The position numbers and the translations under genes are program-made. From Vicia villosa (Eukaryota > Streptophyta > Magnoliopsida > Fabales > Fabaceae), in the NCBI RefSeq assembly GCF_029867415.1, contig NC_081183.1, forward strand, positions 34,678,655 through 34,742,654: a stretch of 64,000 nucleotides of DNA, in the 5' to 3' direction. How positions within the stretch are numbered: the stretch's first letter is position 1; each line of letters begins with the position of its first letter. Below, piece by piece: positions 10,394 through 21,905 of this stretch. The notes below the pieces were generated by a model that was not told where the DNA came from, made no database searches, and saw only the letters and a list, made by a program, of their open reading frames with translations.

Positions 10394-11088
10394 TTTTTTA
10401 AAATCGTGAGTAAAGTTTCGTTAAGTTCTCTAATTAAACGGTAGAGGGAACAATAACCATTTTTATTAGTCATGTCTACAACAATTTTAAGGGTGTTCAT
10501 AGGAGTAAAACAAATTAAATGGCTTCCTAGGATACTTGAAGACATTGAAAAAAAACAAGATGAGCAAATGTGACAACAAATTAACAAATGCAAAGGTGAA
10601 GAAGCCAGTGCATCACAACATAACAAAACACATAGCAATTAAGTATCACTTTATTAGAGAAGTTGAAGCAACTAAAGAGATCAAACTCGACTACTGTAGG
10701 ACATAAGAGATAAAGAGTTAATCCCTATTCAACCCCTTTTTGCCTAGAAGTTGCAGTACTACAAATAACATGTTTCACCTCGGACGCGGAATGCATTTAA
10801 CCTCGGCTATAGTAGTGAGGTAATGAAGGGCGTTATGAAAATTTTACACTTTACCCATCGGTTAATATAAATCCGAGGGCTTAAGTTATATGTACATGGG
10901 TTTGAACCACAACATATGCGTTTCAATTATTTTCAAAACTAGCACATAAAACCTCTCGGGTTTTCAATAAAATCGAGTGATAACATATTATTTTTTTTAA
11001 ATCGATACATTGTTTACACAGAATATTAATAAATTAATTTGCTTACAAACTACTTTGTTTACCTAAAATATTAATTGTTTACACATAA
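10394..11088. repeat. Direct repeat, copy 1 (about 695 bp)
   Basis: Starts TTTTTTAAAATCGTGAGTAA and is followed 952 bp later by a very similar copy. It includes CCTCGG/CCGAGG motifs (about 10775-10960) resembling subterminal motifs of some plant DNA transposons. No TG...CA ends, no TSD and no protein were seen, so the element type is open. Confidence 0.7.
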
Positions 11089-11345
11089 AAAATTAATTTT
11101 CCTGAAGATTTATAATTTCGATCTTCAAATCATAAAATTTTTTTGAAGAGAAAATATTGGGTGCCAATACTTTTAATTGCTTTTGTTTACATTTGTTTCT
11201 GAAATAAAACAAGAAAAACATTTAGATAAATAAATGATTTTCTACTAAATAAATATATAAAAACACAAACTTTAAACCCAAATCGTTTTCAGCTTTTGCA
11301 ATCTATCGTAGATCTTTTTATGGCAAACCTTAAAGTGGCAGAATA
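11089..11345. other. 257-bp spacer between the two direct repeats
   Basis: AT-rich spacer with no match to the sequence left of copy 1, so this is not a simple three-unit tandem array. Confidence 0.4.
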
Positions 11346-12040
11346 TTTTTTAAAATCATGAGTAAAGTGTCGTTAAGTTCTCTGACGAAACGGTAGAGGG
11401 AACAATAACCATTTTTATTAGTCATGTCTACAAAAAATTTTAAGGGTGTCCAAAGGAGAAAAATAACTTAAATGGCTTCCCAGGATACTTGAAGACATTG
11501 GAAAAAAACAAGATGAGCAAATGTGATAACAAATTAACAAATGCGGTGAAGAAGCCATTGGATCATAATAGAACAAAACACATAGCAATCAAGTATCATA
11601 TTATCAGAGAAGCTAAAGCAAATGAAGAGATCAAACTCGACTACTGTAGGACATAAGAGATAAGGAGTTAATCCCTAGTCAACCCCTTTGTTCCTAGAAG
11701 TTGCTCTACTATAAATAACATGGTTCACCTTGGACGCGGAATGCATTTAACCTCGGCTACAATAGAGAGGTAATGAAGGGCGTTATGATAAGCTTACAGT
11801 TTACCCATCGGTTAATATAAAACCGAGGGCGTAAGTTATATGTACATGGGTTTGAACCACAACATATGCGTTTCAATTATTTTTAAAACTAGCGCATAAT
11901 ACCTCTCAATTTTTCAATAAAACCGAGGGGTGACAGAGAATTTTTTTAAATCGTTACATTGTTTACGCAAAATATTAATAAATTAATTTGTTTACAAGCT
12001 ACTCTGTTTACCTAGAATATTACATTATCTACACAGAAAA
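11346..12040. repeat. Direct repeat, copy 2 (about 695 bp)
   Basis: Partner of 10394-11088 in the same orientation, with scattered substitutions and small indels along its length. The divergence shows the duplication is not recent. Confidence 0.7.
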
Positions 12041-12631
12041 TGTTTCTGTTGCAGCAGGCATGGCAAACATGCATGACACAAAAAATGCAACAAATTAGTG
12101 ACGTGAATGCCATGTCACAAAGTTGTGACGTTACACCCATGTCATTAAATAACAGATTTTCTTTTTTAATTTCGGTTTCATATTAGGAAGTTGCGACGTG
12201 GGCTACATGTCACTAATTTGTGATATGTATTTCACGTCACTAACGTTAATTTTAAAAAAACTGATATAATATTAATAAAAAAGGTTTTTATTAATATTTC
12301 TGATTCAAAATTAATAATATTAATAAAAAATATTTATTTAAAAATAAAATAAAAATTATAATATAATAATTAATAAAATATAATTAATAAAAAACTATGA
12401 ATTAAAATTTAATTTAATATCTTACATTAATTAAAATTTTATGTCTTAGACAATTTTAAATTACAAATAAAAATAAAAATAAAACTAATCTTTATGGGTT
12501 TTCTGGGTCAGGAAATTCATCATAGTTAATGTCATTATCATTCTCTTCATCCGTCGGTGCACCACCAACTCATACGTTTCCGCCAAACGTTTGATTACCG
12601 CTTCCGTGGAATTGCATAAATAATTGCATTT
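12041..12631 (-). mobile_element. Fragment of a CACTA-type DNA transposon (tentative)
   Basis: About 12095-12245 holds repeated GTGACGT/ACGTCAC words typical of subterminal regions. On the minus strand about 12490-12600 reads GGAPTDEENDNDINYDEFPD before a stop, an acidic tail like those ending plant transposase-24 type proteins, interrupted by a stop upstream. The AT-rich middle (12250-12480) shows nothing. The assignment is an inference. Confidence 0.3.
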
Positions 12632-13151
12632 TGTAACGCCCCGTATTTTCTAATTTTAATTTAATCGGAAATTAAATTATTATTTAGAATTATTTAGTAT
12701 TTTCGTTGAACTAATTGGAGGAATTATGGAATATTGGTCTTTGGACCAAGTGTGATATTTAGTAATGAGGGGGTGTTAAGTTGTTGAGCCCATTAGTAAA
12801 TTATGTTATGTTTTCATAAAACAAGGAAATAAGAGGAAATTGAGAAATAGAGGAGGAAACCATAAGAGGGAGAGAAGAAGAACTCATGGACAAAATCCAT
12901 TTTCGTATTCATGGTGCAGTCCTCACAAAATGAGTCATAACTTTCTGCTTGTAGCTCCAAATCAGGTAATTCTTGAAGATTCGGATTCTGCACGAAATTT
13001 CCTTCGATTTTATATATTAGTTCGTGTCATGGAAGTTCTTGATGAGGGAGATAAGCGAGTTTAAAGATTGGAGATTCTTGCCAAATTTGATGAAAGAGGG
13101 CTTACGGGTTTGATGGAGAAGAAGGGGAAAAGTCCATATTCTTGGCTAAGG

Positions 13152-14087
13152 CAGGGCCGATCCTTTAAATTTGGGTGCCTTGGGCGAATCAAAAGAGTGG
13201 TGCCCCTATAAACTTTTTTTTAACAATAAATACATAAGGATAAAAGAAATAATTTCATAAAAAACACATTTTCATTTGACATTGTGCAAAAAGAATACAA
13301 GTATGGATCTTTAAATAAATGTTTATATTACATCAAAACATAAACCACTATAAAGACACTTCTTTTTCTTCTTCTTCTTCTCAGCATATGCAACACGGAT
13401 AGGAATAGTTAATATTATTCTATAAGCTATGCATGCATTAGGAAAACAATTAAAAGTCTTTAAAGAACTCAATATCATATAGCTTGATTTGATTCAATTG
13501 TTAAAACTTTTCTAATAACTTTCAATTCTTCAAACAAAATTTCACCATCAAGATCAAGAGAATCGTCATGTTTTAAACAAGTTTCAAGATATTTACAACA
13601 TGCTTTCAAGTCCCTATCAGATAATGATCTAAGTCTTTCAATACTAAACAAGAATCCAAAAATATTTTCATATATGCTATATTGCTCAAATCTTCTATCA
13701 AGTGAGTCAATTGTTTGATCTACAATACATAAGAAATAATGATTTTGAAAAGACTCTTCAGCAGACTTAAGATTCAATTGTGGGGGTTGAGATGGATTTT
13801 CATCATAGTGTTGTTTTCTATGAATTTAACGTTTTTGAATAAACACGCATTCAATCTTCATTTCATTCCCAATCTTTTCAGCACTAGCCTTAGCATTTAC
13901 AAATCCAAATTCTCTATATTCTTTTATTAATTATTACTTTGTAGTGCCCTGTATATTTGTTAGCCAGTTTTTTTCAAAAAAATAAATTTTAGCAAATATT
14001 TTTATAATAGAGAAAAAAATTTGGTGCCCCTAAAATTATGGGGCCCTGGGCTCCCGCCCCGCGAGCCCGTGCTCAGGGCCACCCCTG
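13152..14087 (-). mobile_element. hAT-type deletion derivative
   Basis: Ends CAGGGCCGATCC (left) and GGGCCACCCCTG (right) are imperfect inverted repeats, flanked by the perfect 8-bp duplication GGCTAAGG (13144-13151 and 14088-14095). 8-bp TSDs are diagnostic of hAT elements. The related solo LTR at 38382-40759 keeps one uninterrupted copy of this target (reverse complement at 40276-40283), which is a paralogous empty site. Confidence 0.92.
13475..13777 (-). pseudogene. hAT transposase fragment (TTF/DUF4371-type)
   Basis: About 100 residues open without a credible complete start or end. Text such as SFQNHYFLCIVDQTIDSLDR, FEQYSIYENIFGFLF and DLDGEILFEELKVIRKVL matches the C-terminal half of the large plant hAT transposases that begin with a TTF-type zinc finger. 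The full protein would be several hundred residues, so this is a remnant, consistent with its place inside a 936-bp hAT derivative. Confidence 0.75.
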
Positions 14088-14551
14088 GGCTAAGGTAAGG
14101 GGGATTCTTCCAGTTAGCATCTCTTATCGTATTGTAGATGATGATGTTGATTAGAGGTATTATTTAGGTCAATTTGATTATATGTTAGGTTGAGGTTTAT
14201 GATGATTTTGAATAGGATCATATAATTGATTTGCCTATGTTGAATTATGTGCATAATTGTGTGTGAATTGATGTTATGGTATGAATATGGTGCTTTGTTA
14301 ATGTTCTACTGTGTTCTTCCATGAAACTGGATCTATGAATATGAATCCCTAACTAAATGAGTGGAAGTTAGGTTCTTAATTTGTAAAATTGATATAGGAT
14401 GATATGTTGTCGAAGTTAGATGAATCCTATATGTTAAAGTGTGCAAAAATTATGTTTTAGATCCAAAATCTCAGGCTGTAATGGTGAAAAACGAGTGGAA
14501 GACCAACTGGTATGATTGCAGGTTTTGGAAGGTCTCTGGCATTTTGCGCAT

Positions 14552-14738
14552 GATACGCATATGAGGGACATTCCCAAGGGCCATACGCGTATGGTACGCG
14601 CCCTGTCCCGTCCAAAATTTCACTCTTCTTCCTGTACGCGTATGATACGCGTATGAAGAGGTGGGATTCTCGTATGATGAGGTGATACGCGTATGGTGTG
14701 TTTTTCAGTGGAAATCAGCCTCTGCTGATACGCGTACG
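14552..14738. repeat. Palindromic-word island, word ATACGCGTAT
   Basis: Within about 190 bp the self-complementary word ATACGCGTAT and close variants occur five or more times (near 14552, 14583, 14635, 14645, 14684 and 14728), once as the 14-base palindrome CCATACGCGTATGG at 14581-14594. It occupies about the same place in this LTR as the GTAACCGGTTAC island does in the solo LTR at 38382-40759. Confidence 0.85.
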
Positions 14739-14946
14739 GCTAGGAGTTGTGCAGAATTTTCGCGTTTTGTGATTTTTTGAAAGTTTGATGATGCGTAACT
14801 TTTGAACCGTTGGCCTGTTTTAAGTGCCATTTCGAGCAGGATGAAGCTTATGAAATATTATTTTTGTTATAATGAGGAAATAAGCAGTAGCTTGAATTTA
14901 TTTTTAAACCATGATTTGCTTATTTTGATGAATGATGTGTCGTTTC

Positions 14947-16303
14947 GTAATGATAACTTATCTTTCATCAATGAGGTTAATGTCATTTTGTAATTCCTTC
15001 TAGTTGATGTTGATTTCCTAAAGGAATTCGCGCTTGCTTTACCAGTTCAAAAACTAGATTCACCCTTGTCGATGTTGATGGGCATGTCTCCTTCTTCAGG
15101 GAAATTGACAGCGTTGCCTCAATGCTTCCGTTAAACCAGTTTGAAACTCAGCCTACAACTTTAGTCAGAAGCCCCATAACGAGCCACCGATTTGCTGACA
15201 TTAACCTGGATATGTTGTTGTATTGTATCTCCTAATCATCGTCCTCCATCTTCTTATCCGCGAATTTTTTCCATCTCGACACAGCCAACAGAAACTTCAA
15301 AGTTCATTCATGACCGCTGGGATCTCCATATGGCTTATCTGATTGCATGACTTTTAGGATCTGATGAGGCGTAACACATATTTGTATTGTCACGATGTTG
15401 GGGGAAGGTGAGAGCGAGTATGTTGTGAACAATAGTTAACGGAGAGAGTTCCAAAATAAAACTGGATCTTACATGATAAAGTGGTTATCTAGATACGACT
15501 TGTATGGCCCGAGAAAGTTTTACAGGAGCCTCACGGTAGACGCCAAATGTTCTGGCAGAACACATTTGGATAACCTTCCGAAGTTAAACCGATAAGGCTG
15601 CAACTCTATGGTGTTTGTTAGGAGGAAGATGAAGGATGACTGGTGTCATAGGTTTCCACTCCTTTTTAAGTTATTCATCGGTTCAGGTCACTATACATAG
15701 ATATTGGACAGATTGAAATATTCGAGTGGCACGATCGTGACATGCGTGTACTCAAGAAGAAGGTCTTGCCTATCTCTCGGGTGGGAGCTCATATTTATAG
15801 TGAAATGCTTGATCTAATGATCATTAAGTAGCTTCTTAATGCTTGTAACCGTCCATAATTATTATAACGTCTTCATTAATATTTCACTAATCATTTGTAA
15901 AATATTAAGTAGCTTCTTAACGCTTGTAACCGTCCATAGTTATTATAACATCTTCATTAATATTTCATTAATCATTTGTAACCGTCCATATTTTTAATTT
16001 ACAAGTGCAAAATATAAAATATAAAGAAAAAAAATAACTATATTTATGGTTAATAAAACATTAACAAGTTGAATATATGACTATCAAAATATTCAACTTT
16101 ATTTAACTTTTCAAAGTAAAAAAATAGGGTTAAATACGTTTTAAGTCCCTATAAATATGTGACCCTGTATTTTTAGTCCTTATAAAATTTTCTTTCAATG
16201 AATAGTCCTTCTAAAAATTTTATGCATGTAATTTCACTCCCTTCTCTAAAACCAATGTGTATTTTAGAATGATTATTTTGCAGACATGTTCATAATGTTT
16301 TAC
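14947..16303. repeat. Duplicated block, copy A
   Basis: Begins GTAATGATAACTTATCTTTC and matches 18401-20150 almost throughout. Near its end (15840-15980) it has its own internal duplication of about 95 bp around CTTGTAACCGTCCATA. It has no intact ORF. At 15989-15997 it carries a single TATTTTTAA, the empty site for the MITE inserted in copy B. Confidence 0.85.
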
Positions 16304-17254
16304 AAAGTTTCGATGTGAAGAGACTGTCACTTTACAAATACTGATGGTATATGGCTTAAATAGTAACTAAGCTTGGATAAAAAACGAAAATGAAATGAAG
16401 TTCTTATTTATAGAAGTTCCTAAAGTTGCATAAAGACGAGTATGCCCCTCAACTCCTTTTGAGTGGAAAACATTTTGTGAAGGCCGCGCCCGCGGAGGGA
16501 AAGGGGGGGTCTGCGGCCGCATAGTAGCCCAACTTGGAGATCATGGGAACGTGGCAGTTACTCCTCTGGTGGAAAATGGTCATGTCACCGCGCTTCCTTC
16601 AGCGGGCGCTTAGCTGGACCCTGTGTACAAAATGACTGAAAATCTCAATTTTTTTTTTGTTTTTTCGCTTGTTTCTTCAAACAGAGCTCCAAATGCACAC
16701 AAAACCTAAAAATAAAGAAAACACAAGCATAATACAAGAAAACAACAACAAAAACTACAGAAAACATGTGATATTCGAGTAAAAAACATAGTGCGATTCA
16801 GTGTTATCAATACCCTAGTCAAAGACCTAAATGCTCAGACAAACAGTTGCGTTAAGTATAAACAAATGGCTTATGACCCAATGACTTAGATAAAAGTGAC
16901 TTAAAGTATTGCAATGTATCAGATAAGATTAACTTGCTTTAAAGAAATGCAAAGACTAAAATAAGATAAATGGCTCAATGACGTAGGATGATTAGATAGA
17001 AATGGTGGATAAAATTTAGGATATGACACACATTAAAGTGATTAAGCTCTAGTTTTTTTTTCGACCTCATGGGAAAGTCATGCTTGAATGCTCTCCTGGC
17101 TTTCTTTGCTCTACAACATTCCTCACACGCCTGACTTGGTTCCTTCACCTAAGAAAAGCCATACACCATCTTAGGTGTCCATGCCAGTGATCAACCGTGT
17201 TGATATCTATATTAAATGTCTTGTTGTCTCCCAATGGTGCTTTCAAAGTCATTG
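16304..17254. other. Unassigned retroelement-like region with a GC-rich word island
   Basis: About 16480-16620 is GC-rich with CCGCGCCCGCGG, TGCGGCCGCA and CAGCGGGCGCTT, self-complementary or nearly so, in an otherwise AT-rich context. The rest shows no ORF, and no element boundary was found. Confidence 0.45.
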
Positions 17255-17770
17255 TGTTGGTGTAAGCCCTAGAGACCAATACTTTTGGTTATTTTATCAA
17301 ACTATTTATTATTAATAAAAATAATTTCTTTATTGGGTTTATTTTTACAAAATAATAAAGTCTCTAGAATAGTTAGTCTATTTAATGAAATGTTAAGTGT
17401 GATTTAACCAAGTGAACATAAGGATATTATTCTTAAAATATTCGTAGTCGAGCTTTATACGAAGTGGAGTAAGATTAAAGCATTAAGACTATTATATAGA
17501 TAGGTTGAGATTGCATTTCATGAATCAAGGATAAGGAGTTATCAAGTCTTAACATAGGTATGAATATTAGGAGTAACATTTATACTGGATTGACCAACTA
17601 TGCGAGTACTACATAAAATGCTATGAAAAGTGTCATAAGTTATTATAATGGTGATAAGTGTGTATACCATCCTTCGACCTAAAACCACTATTATCCGTAA
17701 CTAGATGACCATATAGACAGTTGAGGGAAGGTAGACATACAAACTAACAATTAAAAGGATAACATACTTA
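17255..17770 (+). mobile_element. Partial LTR, probably Ty1/copia type
   Basis: Starts TGTTGGTGTAAGCCCTAGAG, a start I recognise from legume copia-like LTRs, and continues with the expected text on red-clay-like AT-rich lines such as GTAGTCGAGCTTTATACGAAG. No matching end, partner LTR or TSD could be found, and some expected text appears to be missing. The assignment rests on memory of the family, not a search. Confidence 0.45.
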
Positions 17771-18341
17771 CCTTTCAACGTCAGTGTCGACACTTTGATT
17801 TGTGTGATATCAGGTCGGAGGCTTTGTTGACAATTCCAAATTGAATGCTCTTTCCCTCCAATCATGCTTTTGGGGTCCTAGAGAGGCTGCTTTTCGTTGG
17901 CTATTGTTCGGATTCTATACTTGGCTAATTCAGCTGGTGCTTGCCCGAGGTACCTTAATGGGTGTAGCCTCTGTCATCATCAACGTACAATGATAACAAT
18001 CTTGCGCACTTGTTCTAACGTACGCTGCAATTACTGAATTCTTGTTGTAATAATTATTTGATTCGCTGTAAATAGAGGTATCATGAATCGATTGGCCTGT
18101 TCAGTTTTATCCCATGACACCGTCACATAGTCTTTTGATAATTAGAGTCGTTTTTGCCTCAGTACCTCCATAACATTAAGAGAGAACGTCGTATTAAACA
18201 GTTGTAAAGTTACTAGTAATTCCCTTCCAAAGAAAATAAGAGTGGTACAACACTCTATTGTGTTAGATAACATATGAATATTTAGCATCTATTATACGTT
18301 TAAATCACTCTCGAACTCCAGGTATTCGATAATTACTCATC

Positions 18342-18385
<44 letters not shown>

Positions 18386-18400
18386 CTTAAGATGTAAAGC
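17771..18400. other. Unassigned sequence ending in a (TA)n microsatellite
   Basis: No ORF or repeat boundary recognised. A pure TA run of about 36 bp is at 18345-18380, just before block B begins. Confidence 0.45.
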
Positions 18401-20150
18401 GTAATGATAACTTATCTTTCATCAACGAGGTTAGTGTCGTTTTGTAATTCCTTCTAGCTGATGTTGATTTCCTAGAGGAATTCGCGCTTGCCTTACCGGT
18501 TCAAAAACTAGATTCACCCTTGTCGATGTTGATGGGCATGTCTCCTTCTTCAGGGAAATTGACAGCGCTTCCTCAATGCTTCCGTTAAACCAGTTTAAAA
18601 CTCAGCCTACAACTTCAGTCAGAAGCCCCCTAACGAGCAACCAATTTGCTGACATTAACCTGGATATGTTGTTGTATTGTATCTCCTAATCTTCGTCCTC
18701 CATCTTCTTATCCTCAAATTTTTCCATCTCGGCACAGCCAACAACAACTTCAAAGTTCATTCATGGCCGCTGGGATCTGCATCTGGCTTATTTGATGGCA
18801 TGATTTTTAGGATCTGATGAGGCGTAACACATAGTTGTGTTGTCACGATGTCGGGGGAAGGAGCGAGTATGTTGTGAACAATAGTTAACGGAGAAGGTTC
18901 CAAAATCAAACTGGATCTTACATGATAAAGTGATTGTCTAGTTACAACTTGTGTGGCCCGAGAAAGTTTTACAGGAGCCTCATGGTAGACGCCAAATGTT
19001 CTTGCAGAACACATTTGGATAACCATCCGAAGTTAATCCGACGAGGCTGGAACTGTATGGTGTTTGTTAGGAGGAAGATGGAGGGTGACTGGTGTCCTAG
19101 GTTTCCACTCCTTTTTAAGTTATTCATCGGTTCAAGTCACTATACATCGATATTGGACAGATTGAAAGATTCGAGTGGCACGATCGTGATATGCGTGCAC
19201 TCAAGAAGAAGGTGTTGCTTATCTCTCGGATGGGAGCCCATATTTAAAGTGAAATGCTTGATCTAATGACCATTAAGCAGCTTGTTAACGCTTGTAACCG
19301 TCCATAATTATTTTAACGTATTCATTAATCATTCATTTATCATGTGTATGTAACCGACTCTATCAATGGCTTGTAACAGTTTATGACCATTGACCTTTCT
19401 GTAACTGAGCTGATCATGATAGCTCTAAGTTATTATCCCAACTTCCGATCCTTAGCTGCTGTAGCAGCAGCTCGGCTGCTAGTATTTCTCGGCACAGAGA
19501 ATTATGGCATGTATACTAACAAATAAGAGAAAAAAACCCATATTTTTAAGGGTTAATGAACTTTTTCGTCCCTTTAAATATTTCAAATTTCGTTTTTAGT
19601 CCCTCCAAAATTTTCCTTCAAGAAATCGTCCCTTCAAAATTTTTCTTCTAAACTATTGGTCACTAACGTCAAATTTCATAGCTAATTCGTGGCTAAAGTC
19701 GTAGCTAATCTCTAGCAAAAATGATTTTAGGGACCAATAATTTTGATGAAAAATTTTGAAGGGAAGATTTCTTAAAGAAAATTTTTGGAGGGACTAAAAA
19801 CGAAATCTGCAATATTTAGAGGGACCAAAAAATTCATTAACCCTATTTTTAATTAACAAGTGCAAAATATAAAATATGAAGAAAAAAATAACTATATTTA
19901 TAGTTAATAAAACATTAACAAGTTGAATATATGACTATCAAAATATTCAACTTTTTTTAACTTTTATAAGAAAAAAAAAGGTTAAATACGTTTTTAGTCC
20001 TTATAAAATGCGACTTTGTATTTTTAGTCCTTATAAAATTTTCTTTCAATGAACAGTCCTTCTAAAATTTTTATGCATGTAATTTCCCTCCCTTCTATCA
20101 AACCAATGTGTATTTTAGAATGATTATCTTGTAGACATGTCCATAATATT
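18401..20150. repeat. Duplicated block, copy B, with a MITE inserted
   Basis: Second copy of 14947-16303. It differs by substitutions, by lacking the 95-bp internal duplication, and by carrying the 294-bp MITE at 19550-19843 plus its TSD. On the minus strand 18757-19026 stays open for 89 codons while the same stretch in copy A is not open. That might be a decayed transposon ORF, but I recognise no domain. Confidence 0.82.
19550..19843. mobile_element. MITE with 9-bp TSD inside block B
   Basis: 294 bp whose two halves are near-complete inverted repeats (GGGTTAATGAACTTTTTCGT at the left end; the right end reads back similarly). Flanks are the 9-bp duplication TATTTTTAA (19541-19549 and 19844-19852). 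Copy A has one TATTTTTAA at the same place, so the insertion postdates the A/B duplication. The TSD length suggests a Mutator-like family. Confidence 0.92.
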
Positions 20151-20644
20151 TTAATAAATTTCTGGAAAAAAAACTCAAAATTTAATATCTAAGTTTAGAT
20201 TTTCATTACTTTTATCATTATTTTTTGAAATTTGAAAAAATTCATATTTAACTCTTCTCGTTTTAAAAAATTCTAAAACTTAGTAAATAAATATTTTACA
20301 GTATTCTAAACATATATAAAAAAAATTAGAGAAAATGGGTGATGCATTGACAGTGTAAAATGTTTTTACACTTTCAACCAATCACCACCATGTATTCAAT
20401 TAAACCACTCTTTTATTTAAAAAATAATTTATTGACATGACTAATTGATAGCTTTCTATTGGATGTGAACTACCTTTTAACTCCAAAAATTATTCAAAAA
20501 TTTAAAAATTAAAATTTATCAATTTTCAAAATTTTAAAAAATACCATAGACTGAAATTGCATACATAAACATCCATTTAAAGAAAATTTTATAGGACTAA
20601 AAATATACGGTGACATATTTATTGGAACTAAAACGTATTTAACC
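19979..20644. mobile_element. Probable non-autonomous DNA element with inverted ends
   Basis: Left end GGTTAAATACGTTTTTAGTC and right end GAACTAAAACGTATTTAACC are inverted repeats that extend inwards for about 70 bp. No clean TSD could be read because the left flank is an A run. Copy A at about 16133-16303 contains only the left part of the same sequence. Confidence 0.6.
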
Positions 20645-20801
20645 AACAAAATATTAATATAATCTTTATGGTTACGATCCTTCTAATTTATCGTATAGTA
20701 TTGCCACATTTTGTGCACTTACTTTACTTTATCTCTATGGCCGATTGTTCAATATAAGTTGTGAGAATCAGGAACCCCACGAAAAGATTGAAGAAGAAAA
20801 T

Positions 20802-21905
20802 ATGATCGGCAAGGGCTTACTTCAGTGCCAATCATTTTCGGATGATCTCATCATAGAGATCTTTTTAAGGCTTCCGGTAAGATCTCTCCTGCAATTGAAG
20901 TGCGTGTGCAAATCATGGAAAACCCTAATCTCCGATTCCCGATTCGCAAAGCGACACCTTCATATGTTAACCATGGATCCAAGCATAACCAACCCACAGT
21001 TTTTCTTTGGTCGAGGAGACGGCAAAATTGTATCTCTCCCTGTAAAGTCATTGTTGGAAAGCCCATCAGAACCTACTGAAGCGGTTGAGTTCACCATGGA
21101 ACATAATTTTCGTGTTCTTGGTTCATGCAATGGGTTGGTGTGTCTGTTGGACGTCGATGAAGGTTATTTTATACTGTGGAACCCTTCAACCAGATTCAAA
21201 TCCAATAAATCTCCATCCCTGAATTTATTATTTGAAAAATGGGGTATAGCATATTATGGTTTTGGCTATGACCATGTTAATGACAAGTACAAGGTGCTAC
21301 TAGATGTACGTCCTCACGGTAATAGTAATAATCACAATGTGAGACTTTATACTTTTGGAGAAAATTCTTGGACAACTATCCCGAATTTTCCTTGTCCTCC
21401 CACTAGATTCACAGAAAAATTTGTGAGTGGCACTCTAAATTGGGTAATACTTAGATGGGTGGGTGATTATATACAAACTAGGATTCTTTCCTTTGATCTT
21501 GCGGAGGAGACTTATACCGAAATATTACTGCCTCAAAATCATAAACATGATGGTTGCAGGGACGCCAAACCTAAGCTCGGCGTTTTGGATAACTGTCTTT
21601 GTCTGTCTTTTGACACTGGAACTCATTTGGTTCTGTGGTTAATGAAGGAATATGGAGTTGCTGAATCATGGACTAGACGGACGATGATCCCTGCAGAGCA
21701 TTTACAGAAACCTGGAGAACAAGGGCTATATTATGTCATTGAACCGTTGTTCATTTTTGAAAATAGCATTGTTCTGCTGAGAACAATCAGTGCATTTCTC
21801 TTGTATGACTTAATTAATGGTACCATGAATATTCCTTTTATTTCCACCTCGATTAATAGGAATCAATTTCTTTACCTGGAGAGTCTCGTCTCGCCGCAAT
21901 TGTAA
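20802..21905 (+). CDS. F-box protein with F-box-associated (FBA) region
   Basis: 367 residues from ATG 20802. The frame is open further upstream without another ATG, and a separate six-codon ORF starts at ATG 20737, so 20802 is the best start. F-box at about residues 10-52 (FSDDLIIEIFLRLPVRSLL, CKSWKTLISDSRFAKRHL). FBA-type half: GSCNGLVCLLD near 103, LWNPSTRFKSNKSP near 122, YGFGYDHVNDKYKVLL near 150, KFVSGTLNWV near 205, WLMKEYGVAESW near 280. Its family role is a substrate-binding subunit of an SCF ubiquitin ligase. It is most similar to the broken copy at 44727-45649, including the shared end YLESLVSPQL. Intronless, with no lesion seen. Confidence 0.88.
   Translation: MIGKGLLQCQSFSDDLIIEIFLRLPVRSLLQLKCVCKSWKTLISDSRFAKRHLHMLTMDPSITNPQFFFGRGDGKIVSLPVKSLLESPSEPTEAVEFTMEHNFRVLGSCNGLVCLLDVDEGYFILWNPSTRFKSNKSPSLNLLFEKWGIAYYGFGYDHVNDKYKVLLDVRPHGNSNNHNVRLYTFGENSWTTIPNFPCPPTRFTEKFVSGTLNWVILRWVGDYIQTRILSFDLAEETYTEILLPQNHKHDGCRDAKPKLGVLDNCLCLSFDTGTHLVLWLMKEYGVAESWTRRTMIPAEHLQKPGEQGLYYVIEPLFIFENSIVLLRTISAFLLYDLINGTMNIPFISTSINRNQFLYLESLVSPQL

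Larger units (their letters stand above)
12632..14946 (+). mobile_element. LTR fragment of the TGTAAC family, split by a hAT insertion
   Basis: Starts TGTAACGCCCC and is closely similar, with orientation reversed, to the solo LTR at 38382-40759. Shared text runs through the leader (GAAGATTCGGATTCTGCACG), the GGCTAAGGTAAGGGG stretch and beyond. It lacks the expected ...GTTACA terminus because block A begins at 14947. The short ORF at 12840-13064 is part of the LTR leader and is not a gene. Confidence 0.75.

Noticed and set aside
12840..13064. 74-codon ORF in the LTR leader
   Set aside because: Its counterpart in the sister LTR is not kept as the same ORF, and it is ordinary LTR leader text.
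18934..19266. 110-codon plus-strand ORF in block B
   Set aside because: No domain; not kept open in copy A; block B looks like repeat sequence.
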